From Amblyomma americanum (taxonomy: Eukaryota > Arthropoda > Arachnida > Ixodida > Ixodidae): a DNA stretch of 64,000 nucleotides. Below are positions 11,735-24,195 of this stretch, piece by piece. The stretch spans positions 545,758,031-545,822,030 of the forward strand of contig NC_135497.1 of assembly GCF_052857255.1 (NCBI RefSeq), given 5' to 3'. The stretch's first letter is position 1, and each line of letters starts with the position of its first letter. Made by a program: the position numbers and the translations under genes. The notes under the pieces were generated by a model. That model searched no databases and was not told where the DNA came from. It saw only the letters and a list, made by a program, of their open reading frames with translations.

Positions 11735-12079
11735 TTGGTTTTGCGGCATAGTGATACAAGTGTAACTGACGCCGTCATTATGGACGCGCCGAAGCGGAAA
11801 AAAGTGAATAGTAATAGCATGTGCAGCGTGCCGCAGGGCTCAAATCATGCCATATCAGGAACCCTCCATGCATTCCCCAAGGACAACAAACTAAAGAAAT
11901 TGTTGGCTGATAAGGTGGGCATAGGAAAGAAAGTCACCGCCGCGTTCAATTTTTGCAGCGACCACTTCAATCAGGAAGACTACTTCTGGAGCCACTTTAC
12001 TAATTTTACTACTTCTACTCGTCACAATCATCATCAGCCTGACTGCGCCCTCTGCAGGGAAAATGCCTCTTCCATCTAA
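11735..12079 (+). pseudogene. THAP zinc-finger remnant
   Basis: The ORF from 11735 contains a THAP-type C2CH DNA-binding module at 11780-11986: an MCSVPQG start, LHAFPKD (the FP pair is typical), KVGIGKKVTA, and the distal FCSDHFNQEDYF with the conserved Cys and His. The second zinc ligand appears lost, because the expected Cys is Gly in CSVPQG. The reading frame then runs without interruption into a 3' RTE retrotransposon fragment (from about 12010), so the C-terminal 30 residues are not THAP protein. THAP domains occur in host transcription factors and in P-element-type transposases. With no transposase domain nearby, the origin is undecided. Confidence 0.65.
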
Positions 12080-12130
12080 CCCTACCCTTAGCCAGCTGTG
12101 GCCATCGTAACCCCGCAAACTTCTCAGTCT
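12010..12130 (-). mobile_element. 3'-end fragment of an RTE LINE
   Basis: This short segment (ATCATCATCAGCCTGACTGC, then a block resembling CCAGCTGTGGCCATC and CCCGCAAACTTCT) matches the extreme 3' end of the longer RTE copy at 30373. It also matches the segment at 63138. All three begin with an ATC-rich run, which on the element strand is a GAT-repeat tail. It is a dead 5'-truncated insertion. Confidence 0.7.
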
Positions 12131-12250
12131 ACTACTACTATTCCTCAATTTTCCATTTCAGGATACACAGCAGCACAGATGCACAACCTCCTGCACCAGT
12201 TACAGAAACCGCCTAATGCGTACAAGACAGTGCAGGCCAGTGTACCGCAT

Positions 12251-14051
12251 TACCGCATAAACGCGTGTAAGGGCCGCACTTTTTTTTCCCAGATTCGGGG
12301 GGCAAATTTCGGTGTGCGGCCCATACACGCGATTTTCGATTTTTTTTTTTCAAGTGACAGCAAACCAATCTGGAATGCGCGGCATTTATTTACCGTTCAG
12401 GCATCACTCACGGAGTCTTCAGACTCCGAGCTGGTGCTGTGTTCAGGTAAATGTTCAGCCCACAGAAAGTCGTCTTCGGTCCCGTCTAAACTCTTTGAAA
12501 TTCCGGTCACTTTGAAACTCCGGGTTACAATGTCGGTCGACACGGAATTCCACGCGGACAAAATCCATCCAAGCACAGTCGCGAGCGGTGCCCTCTTAAG
12601 CCGCCCTGTCGGCGACTCGTCGTGATTGCCATTGGCCATCCATTCCGAATACTGCCTTCGAAATTCAACCATAAAAGGCCGATTGACGCTTACATCCAGG
12701 GGTTGCAGCATGCCGGTGAGGCCGCCCGGTATCACGGCCATGTCTGTGCGGATACCGCGCAGGCGTTCCTTAACCCTACCCGTCAAGTGACCGCGGAAGC
12801 TGTCCAAGACGAGGAGCGATCGTCGGGCCAGCATGGCGCCTGGGCGCTTCTCCCAAACGCTTTTTACCCAGTCGAGCACAAGCTCATCGTCCATCCAGCC
12901 CTCTTCTTGGGCGCGAACTACAATTCCCTTGGGAAAAACGCCTTTAGGAATCGTTTTTCTTTTCAGGATGACATAGGGGGGCAGCTTCCGCCCGTCCGCG
13001 GTGACGCACAGCATAACGGTACACCGTTGGCGCTCCGCGCCGGTTGTCTGCACGAAAACACTCTTCTTTCCTTTCAGTTCAACTGTGCAGCTCTCGGGAC
13101 AGTCGAACCACACGGGGGTCTGGTCGGCGTTCGCTATGTGCGAAAATATATAGTTGTGCTCACGACGCAGACCGAAGACATACTTCTGAAAGCTGAGCAC
13201 CTTGTTGGTGTAGTCGGGGGGCAGCCTCTGGCACAGCGTGGTCCTTCGCGGAAATAATAGGCCCTTCCTCTTCAGAAATCTTCGTACACAGCCGGCACTA
13301 GCCTTGAAGTCCTCGCGCGGTATGCTTTTAGCACGCGCCAAGGCTTGTGCCCTCACGCGCAGCATGTCCGTTGTCAACGCGTAGCCGTTGCTCCGCACTT
13401 CCATTGAATAGCGTAGCAGCTCTTCTTCTAGCTCAGGAAATTTGCATGGCTTACCTCAGAAAGCGCGCTTTTTAGAGCTGGTATTCTTCAACGCATCCCT
13501 TTGTCCGCACCACCGTCGAACACACTTCTCGTCCACGTCAAATTCTCTGCCCGCGGAACGCCTGCCGTGTTCGAGAGCGAACTCCACTACTTTCAGTTTA
13601 AAGCCCGCCGTGTAGCTGTTGAGGTGCTTGCCCATCGTGCAACAGTGACAATGCTCGGAGGCAGTTCATGGAAAAGTGAAGAACGACAGCGCACATGAGC
13701 AACAACTATGCCGAGCGACCACGCTAACACAACCACCAAAAAACGCATGCTTTGACAGCCAGGACAGAGCAAAGTTAGACCTGGCGATACCGATTCCGAT
13801 ACGGATAGTGGAAGTACAGTAGCAGAAGCTCGCGGCAGAAGAGAATGATGATGACCCGCGGCCTCGGGCGCCATCCATGGGCGGCACCTCGAAGCTCCTG
13901 TGCGCATGTATTTCGAAGGCTATTCATGCGTGTTTCCTGGAAAGTTTGGGTGCGGCCCTTACATGGATTTTTTTTTTTTTCAAATATTTCCTTTGGGAAT
14001 ACGGGGTGCGGCCCTTACACGGGTGTGGCCCTTACACGCGTTTATACGGTA
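12251..14051 (-). mobile_element. pogo/Tigger-type DNA transposon, nearly complete
   Basis: The element is bounded by terminal inverted repeats. The left end reads TACCGCATAAACGCGTGTAA and continues GGGCCGCAC. The right end is its near reverse complement, finishing CACGCGTTTATACGGTA. The ends begin with TA, as expected for Tc1/mariner-superfamily insertion at TA. The subterminal regions carry further copies of the word GTGCGGCCCTTACACG in both orientations. One transposase gene on the minus strand fills the interior. The element abuts the 3' LTR of a Gypsy remnant on its right (14105). Confidence 0.85.
12397..13635 (-). pseudogene. pogo/CENP-B-like DDE_1 transposase, one in-frame stop
   Basis: From the ATG at 13635 the frame is open for 413 codons except for one TGA at codon 60 (13458-13456). 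The N-terminus has a psq/BrkDBD-like helix-turn-helix (AGFKLKVVEFALEHG...DVDEKCVRRW). A CENP-B/Tc5-type HTH follows (ASAGCVRRFLKRKGL). The DDE_1 catalytic core then has Asp in IANADQTPVWFD, Asp in SLLVLDSFRGH, and Asp in GMLQPLDVSVNRPF. The C-terminal tail is acidic and serine-rich (SSESEDSVSD). The domain order and length fit an intact pogo-like transposase. The TGA could be a decayed CGA (CpG deamination), which is inference. Otherwise it is the best-preserved transposase frame in the window. Confidence 0.85.
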
Positions 14052-14104
14052 TATATGACACAGAAGTTTAAGATCACAGAACTTCTTGCAACGGATTCTA
14101 AACA

Positions 14105-14361
14105 GAATGTGTTCAGTGCCATTCCGATTATGAACATGAGCAAACGGCCCCCTCGTAGCGCCGGGCCAGAACCGACCCAGGAAAACAGTCGGTGCAAAGG
14201 TACACCATTTATTCAATGGCTTGGGACTTTATAGGCAAAAAAGAAGGAGGAGGGAGGCAATGAAATTGCCGAGAGACGGGCATGGCTTTTGGCGGTAAAT
14301 GATTAGTAGAGCGATACAGGGCACACGTCACCCTGACGGAACAGTTCAGTAGTTCGTAACA
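14105..14361 (-). repeat. 3' LTR of the decayed Ty3/Gypsy element
   Basis: On the minus strand it starts TGTTACGAACTACTGAACTG at 14361. It contains a TATA-like GCCTATAAAG and a polyadenylation-like GAATAAA, and it matches the repeat at 17888-18141 over most of its length with many substitutions. The outer end near 14105 is approximate because divergence is high and the pogo element begins at 14051. Confidence 0.7.
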
Positions 14362-14374
14362 TCCCTCTTCCCTT
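14362..14374 (-). other. Polypurine tract of the Gypsy element
   Basis: On the element strand AAGGGAAGAGGGA lies immediately before the TG of the 3' LTR. That is where plus-strand priming starts in LTR retrotransposons. It confirms the LTR start and orientation. Confidence 0.7.
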
Positions 14375-14375
14375 A

Positions 14376-17887
<3,512 letters not shown>

Positions 17888-18141
17888 ATTGTGTCCGGAG
17901 AATCCTCGTCGGAGCTGTAGCAAGCGGCCCAGCCGCAGCGCTGGGCTTGAATCAAACCAGGCAAGCAGTCGGTGCAAAAAGACGAGGTTTATTCAGTGGC
18001 TTGGGATTTTATAGCCAAAAAAGAAGGAAGAGGAAGGAAAGGGAATTGCCTAGAGGCGGTCGTCGCTTTTGGCGAAAAACGATTAGTAGAGCGATAAACG
18101 GCACACGTCACCCTGACGGAGCAGGTCAGCAGTTCGTAGCA
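17888..18141 (-). repeat. 5' LTR of the decayed Ty3/Gypsy element
   Basis: On the minus strand it begins TGCTACGAACTGCTGACCTG at 18141. It carries GGCTATAAAATCCC (TATA box) and GAATAAA (polyadenylation signal), and it is homologous to 14105-14361. Directly downstream lies ATGGCGGTCATCTGG, a plausible primer-binding region. The two LTRs differ at many positions, so the insertion is old. Confidence 0.72.
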
Positions 18142-18434
18142 CTGAACAGGGGCGGTATTACGGATCGCTCTCAATCGAAACTGTCTCAAAAAGTGTCTCA
18201 TTTGCCCCTCTCCTATTGGTCGGCCGTGGGCGGTGGCCATTTTGCTTTTGTGCGTCCCTGACTGACGTCGTAGATGGCCCAGAAGTGTTGACGTTGGCCA
18301 CCTAATTATGGGGCCAGGTTGAGACGATTTTTTTAGACTGTAAATGTAGTCTCAAACCGTTTGAGACGCAAAATGGCGGCTGTTTACATCGTCGTATACG
18401 CGGGTGACCGCGCGAGCAACGGTGTCGGAGGGTG

Positions 18435-20078
18435 CATGAAGACGACTTTGACGCGCGGGACGAGTTATTTCGACGCTTCGACTTAAGAAGGAGACTGTGC
18501 AGTGGCTGTCCGACGAACTCGCCGTTCTGGGAGGCGTGCGGATGAGTGCGCTGTCAGTGGAGCGGCAGGTGCTGTGGGCGCTGCGCTTCTTCGCCTCCGG
18601 TGGGTTTCAAGGCGCCATTGGAAATGAAGAAAAAAACGTCGGCGCAGCCCAACCGACTGTGAACAAGTCTTTGCGGTGGGTAGCGGAGACCAATGTCAAC
18701 GTTGGGTCACAGAAGGGGTGTGTTCGCTTTCCGAGGAGACCCGAGGAGAAGGTGGCGGCGAAGGAGGTCTTCCTTTGCCTAAACTTTCGCTGTGGCAGCA
18801 TCTCCGGCGTCGTCGGGTGTGTTGATTGGGCACTCAGCACTATCAAGAAGTGCGGGGTAGTGCTGCGAACGAGCCGCAAGCGGTTCTACGCTGCGAACGT
18901 GATAGTGAGTATATACCTCAGCCACTGTGTTTGACAGCATGAGTTCAGCTACAAGTGCGGGCTTCGGCAGCGAGAGTGAGTACGGGCTGTGCGTGTTTTT
19001 TCTAAGATCTGTGGCGCGAACATGCGCATCCTGGCCGTGGACTGGCGCTGACCCAGATCCTTCCACGACGCGTTCGTCTGGCGGCATTCCGGGGCGGAGG
19101 AAGGTCTGCTGGACGACGGATATTTTGTTTTGGGGTGGGGGGGGGGGGGGGGCAGCACTATGCATTTAACCGAATCTGCTAAAGCTACAAGAATCAGTCT
19201 GGCCAGTTACACCAATACAGACACGTTACACGATGATACAGTATGATACAGTGTATTGTCACCCTTTTGTATATTATGATTGCTGCAGAAACACAATACA
19301 CATATTACATTGTTGAAATGCATAGCCTTTCCTGTTGAAGGAATCAAAGCAAAATGCACCTGAAAGAACTTGTATTTTGTAGGCAATCATAGCTCATCAT
19401 TTATATATATATGGTGGCAAAAAACGGACCTTACAGCAGTGCTCACTTATACATCTCAATACTGCATGTCTGTATGCTCTTGAATGTCATATTCAGCAAA
19501 GCATGGATGTGGGCTACTTGGCATATGTCTTGTACTGTATAGCAGAGTGTCCTGTAAGGCTGTTGAGATCACTTAGAAAGGACATGCTTATCTGCGTCAT
19601 TTCTTGTTATGCAGGAGACTATGTATACCCACTGGAGCCATGGCTGCTTGCACCAGTTGCGTCGCATCACAGACCCGACTCAGCAGAAGGCCTGTACAAC
19701 ACGCCACATGCTTTTACACAATTTGTGACTGAGCGCTGTATTGGTGTGTCGAAGAGCTGCTTCCGGTGCTTTCAAGGGCACCGGATGCACCCCTGCCAGT
19801 GGCAGTGGACAGTGCGCATCATCACCGCACGTGCTGCACTTCACAGCCTCTGTTTGGATGCGCCCATATCAGCAGAGGGTGCAGGCGACACTGACACTGA
19901 CCCAGATAACAACGGGCCACCTCTAAATGGTGGCTACCTCGTAGAGACAGGATCCCTCCTCACCTGCCTCCTGGGAAGAGCAATGCGGTGCTGTACTTTT
20001 GGCCTCTCTAGGACGACCCGTCTCCAGAGGCAGGCGTACCGAGGGATGGTGCAGCGACAGTTGCGATGGATAATCTAG
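18435..20078 (+). pseudogene. Harbinger DDE_4 transposase remnant (element 1)
   Basis: Exon 1 (to 18904) reads FDARDELFRRF, then after a frameshift VQWLSDELAVLGGVR, ALRFFASGGFQGAIGNEE, AQPTVNKSLRWVAE and SGVVGCVDWALSTIKK (first catalytic Asp in GCVD). A GTGAGT donor at 18905 and a TCTAAG acceptor ending at 19006 frame a 102-bp intron. Exon 2 carries MRILAVDWR, an in-frame stop, then FHDAFVWRHSG and a degraded DGYFVLG. A second intron starts in the G-run at about 19135 and ends at TATGCAG near 19612. Exon 3 reads GDYVYPLEPWLLAPVASHH (second Asp), then HAFTQFVTERCIGVSKSCFRC (catalytic Glu in TERCIG). The domain content fits HARBI1-like transposases. Stops and frameshifts make it inactive. Confidence 0.85.
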
Positions 20079-20158
20079 CGTCCAGAGACGACTCACCATG
20101 CTGGCGTAGAGAGTCATATCAGCCACTGTTCCCCTGCTGCCACTGTCATTGCCTTGTG

Positions 20159-20400
20159 TCAGTGCACAACACACATCTGCAAGTGTGTGAGCAACTGTGT
20201 GATGTGGTTGTCCCCTTGGCCAACCTGTGTGCAGCCAGAAGACAGCAGTGACAAACAAGTGCCCCCACCGGCTGCCACTTCATTTTCAGTGTTTGCCAGC
20301 ATACCTCCTAGTCTCTCAGCAGCGTATTGCACAGCCTCTTCCTGAAGGCGGCAAAGGTGTTGAAGCAGCTCGCCCAATTTCTGAAAAGCATCATTTTGAA
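20159..20400 (-). pseudogene. Converging second ORF of Harbinger 1 (coiled-coil tail)
   Basis: The minus-strand product has a heptad-like, coiled-coil-prone segment (LGELLQHLCRLQEEAVQYAA) ending near 20159. It points toward the transposase gene, where Harbinger elements usually keep a second Myb/SANT- or MADF-type gene needed for DNA binding or nuclear import. The DNA-binding part was not found, so the assignment is inferred from position and coiled-coil character. Confidence 0.4.
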
Positions 20401-22308
20401 TTCTCTTTTGTCACTGCTTATGTCAGCCCACCGGCCCCTTCTCTGCTATATCCTTCAAGCTTGGTGGAGTGCCTGTGGTCAATACCTGCGTGACGAACAT
20501 GCATGAACCAAACGTGTAATGCTGGAGTAAGGCATGGAATATTTGTGATGCTTGTTGGAATCAAAAAGCAACACTAAAGCTGTTTTTATTGCATCATACA
20601 TTCAGTTAGCGCGTTTATTTTTTTAGGCACAGCATTTGACACGAGTGTTTCTATTGCGGAAAATCCAGTGTACATACAAGCATACTTTACCTTGATGTAC
20701 AATTACCATATGTCATTTCTGAGTGCAGTCAAGAAAAAAATTTTTTTGAAAAATTGAGTTCAAAGTGCATGTTTTCTTTCATACAGAGGCTACCAGTACA
20801 GTAAATATGGCATAGTACAGTGTACATAATGCATTTTGAGGACTAGAAAACATTTTGGCACATTTAAGATGTGTAAATACCAAAGATAAGCTTTTAGCTT
20901 AATGGTATGTGGCTAGGGGTTTCACACTGTGCTAAAAGCTGTACCTACTGCAAGGAGACCGCTGTGCAACTATGCATCAATGTGAACAATTGTAAGGTGC
21001 AGTGGCTACAATGACTGCTGAATGACTAGAATATTTTCACTGATAGGCAAAGATGTGTAAACATCACCAAGGAGATGGTGTGTGAGTAGAGGTTAGTTTA
21101 CAATCACAAATCATGCAACACCATTACTGGAAATGCTCTACAGCTCTAAGAATATACAGGCAGCTACATTATGTGAAATTTTGAGCACTCGGTTATTGCC
21201 CCATAACTTACACCTAGCTTGGTTTGTGTAACACAGGGCTATGAAGTCTTGTCCATGATGACACGAGACGGTGACAATGCCGAATGGCCGGACAAGCTCC
21301 ATATGCTATCGCATAATATGTGTGATAAGTGCAACGGCTTTCAAGCTACTTTTCGTATAGGTATTTAATATGGTAGTCATTTTCAACTGGTTGTTCTCTT
21401 TCCAACTGGAGCGGCCTGTATTCAGGGTGCCTCAGATATGATGGACCATAACTAAAAAAAAAAACCAAGTGTTCTTCCGACCTGAGAGGAACTGTATGTT
21501 AGAAGCTATGCAAAGTATTTAAAGCCCTTCAAACACTACCCTCACCAAACCCAATTATACCAACATCACTCCGCCTGCTGCGCAAAATACAACATATTAC
21601 ACATCACTGCCCTGGATCATATGCAATTCAAATGCTGAGTACCAGCGAACGTGAACAAACTTGCTCAACTTTCTGCCCAGTTGCAATTAGCCTCTACACA
21701 ACCCATACAAGCAAACTACATAGCCCTGTATCTACCACAATATCCGCAAATAACGTTAATGGAACAAGCTCGTTCTCTCCCTGGTGACAATAGCAAAGTT
21801 ATCAAATCAAGTGCTTCCTTTCTCTCTAAACAAACTAAGTGGAGCATAAACATCACAATTTCTGCATCTTGCACAGGAAAAAAAAAGAAACACTGCAACA
21901 GCTGAACATCAACCGAATGGAGCTACAAAAATACAAACGGAACATCAAATGCTTATCCCGATGTGGGCGGCATCACTTGGTTACGAGGCAGAAGCACCGG
22001 TCTGTCGACAGTTGCTTCTATGTGATGATTCATGGTTTTCTGGTATTTTCTAAACAACAACAAATAAACAGAACCACACGTCACTCGGTCATCGATAGGC
22101 GCCGACCGAGAACGCAGACTAAAGTTGTCGTCGTCGATTTTCGAGCCGAGCGCTTCTTGTAAGTTGATCTCTGCAGGCCCGTAGCATTTACTGCCTTAAA
22201 TCAGATTTTTCAGTGCACTTAAGACATCCGTAAAGTACCTTGATTTTAGACGGCACGTAAAAAAAAACAGTAACTAGCCATTGAATCAGCTGTTTTCTTG
22301 CAGGCCGC

Positions 22309-22685
22309 CATGTTCACGCGATACCACTGCCAGCGCGCCCTCATGGCGGAAGAAGTTACCCTACAGCGAATTTGTTTCAAAAAATGAGAACGCTTCTAAT
22401 TTTCTTTCATGTTATTAACTTTACAACACAGTTTATTACACAAAATAAAACATTACTTGCTTTCTTCATTGCGTTTCTGTTTATTTTTAGACTAACATGT
22501 TCACGCTTTACCGCTGACAGCACACCTTCGCGGCAACAAAAGTGACTGAACAGCAAACTTAATTGCAAAACTGAAAACACTGCTTGTTTAGCTTGATGTT
22601 GTTGAGTTTGAAATACAGTTTCTTAGCAAAAGAAAACATTACTCGTTTGTATTCACTGCGTCTTTACAGCAAAACATTAGTCTAC
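22309..22685. repeat. Degenerate tandem duplication, unit about 188 bp
   Basis: 22309-22496 and 22497-22685 align from ATGTTCACGCgaTACC/ATGTTCACGCtttACC through shared words including AAAACATTACT(T/C)G, ATTCACTGCGT-like and TTAGaCTAaCA/TTAGTCTACG. It lies inside the right subterminal region of Harbinger 1. Confidence 0.55.
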
Positions 22686-22859
22686 GATTCCTTGTCGTGC
22701 GAATAGTGGTTTCGGGGCGGAGCCCTGCTACTAGCCACCGCAACCTTGCTCCGCATGGGCCGATTCCGCGGTCGGCATCTCTCGGTGTCGTCATTTTGAC
22801 GTCACGATCTCAAAATTGAGACAGTTTTTGAGAGCGATCTGTAATCGCGGCCCAGGATT

Positions 22860-24195
22860 GTGCGAATCGCGGAGAGGCACGAAAACGGCAAATCATTGGA
22901 AACCACTGCCAAAAATAGAGTTCTCTTGGTGTTTATTATTTTGAGGCAAGCCATTCCGTTTTCTTCTTTTGGTGGTGATCTTTCAATACAGTGCATCATC
23001 TGTGCACCGGTATTTAATTCACAAACTTCCTCTTCTTGCAGCAATTACTGAATCAGTTACTGAAAGGACATCAACAGATTAGGGGTTAAACAATATACGT
23101 GGCCACTTTGAGGAGTACAGTAGATTAATATGGGTTGTAGACTACTGAAATTTTAGTTGAACGGTCACGTTGTTTGACATTCTGAACGTAAAAGCGCAAA
23201 AAACACAAGGACACAGACTAAGGCAGACAACACGAAGCACTCGTGTTTTCTGCCTTAGTCTGTGTCCTTGTGTTTTTGCGCTTTTACGTTCAGAATGGAA
23301 AACCAACTCGCCCAAATGCAGCCATTATTGTTTGACGTGCCGTCTGCTAACAAACATACTCCCAGTATAATTCAACTTATGCAGTTAAATTTCTGTCCAC
23401 GAGGCACAATCACTTTTGTTAGTGATGCATTCGATGGGCAAGCATCTGATAAACCTACAACCACATGCTGCGGCCTTCTTGACTAGTCTGAGTCTTTCAA
23501 CGACATCGTGGCTCACAGAGGCTTTTTAATGAATGGGCTATGTACATCTCGCGCTTTCGGTATTGTTAGGTAACCATTCCTAGCAAAGAAGAGCCAGTTC
23601 GCTGAAACTGAAGCCCTAAATACGGCTGACATTGCAAGTGCTAGAGTACATGTTGAAAGGGGCCATACAGAGAGTGACAATATTCAAAATGTTTAATGGA
23701 ACAATAATATGGGAAATGCTGCCGCTCATTGACGAACTCTTTAAAGTTAGCATCTACCATGAAATTTGAAATTCATTGAAATTCAGACAAAATACAATTT
23801 GTCTAGGTGAATGGGGCTAAAGTTTACACATGAGGTCGCCTAACTAGGCCCTAAACACCCTGCATTCATACAGCACAGTGTGAACATGAAAGGCATTTCA
23901 ACAATATTCTCCAAAAATATCGTAAAACACCACATACAGGAAAAATACACGCAAAAAACATTACAACAACATTCTGCAGGAATACCATATGATTCCACAT
24001 ACAGCAATTAAAAAACTATCTGCAAAACACACCCTTGTTACAAGTCAAAGTAATTGAAAAGAAAGAAAATAACCACAAATGTGTTCCCTTGGCAAAACAA
24101 AGAAAGATAACCAGAATGGAGGGGATCGCCTGGAACACAGCAGCAAATATACTGGCACTGCAGTTCCTACGAACACAGTCGGGATTATAGGCAAG
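22860..24195. other. Unassigned sequence with one foldback
   Basis: No gene was recognised apart from the hairpin at 23179-23296. The region 23880-24190 may be the 3' UTR of the LINE that starts at 24196 on the minus strand, but no poly(A) or simple-repeat tail is evident. Confidence 0.35.
23179..23296. repeat. Near-perfect foldback of about 57-bp arms
   Basis: Arms 23179-23235 and 23241-23296 are reverse complements except for one single-base gap in an A/T run and one mismatch, around a 5-nt AGCAC loop. The arm sequence (AGCGCAAAAAACACAAGGAC, then ACAGAC...CACGAAGCAC) resembles the terminal inverted arms of the Penelope-type elements at 31778-32304 and 58235-58953. I infer a minimal foldback made from such termini. 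Confidence 0.8.

Larger units (their letters stand above)
18149..22855. mobile_element. Decayed PIF/Harbinger transposon 1
   Basis: The left end (GGGGCGGTATTACGGATCGC, then TCTCAATCGAAACTGTCTCAA) and the right end (reverse complement of GGGCCGCGATTACAGATCGC, then TCTCAAAAACTGTCTCAA) are imperfect terminal inverted repeats. Between them lie a plus-strand DDE_4 transposase remnant and a converging minus-strand coiled-coil ORF. This two-gene layout is usual for the superfamily. The remaining interior (20500-22300) is AT-rich with no recognised coding sequence. A target duplication is not clear. Confidence 0.75.

Noticed and set aside
12622..13257. 211-codon plus-strand ORF
   Set aside because: It lies antisense to the pogo transposase, whose catalytic motifs are clear on the other strand.
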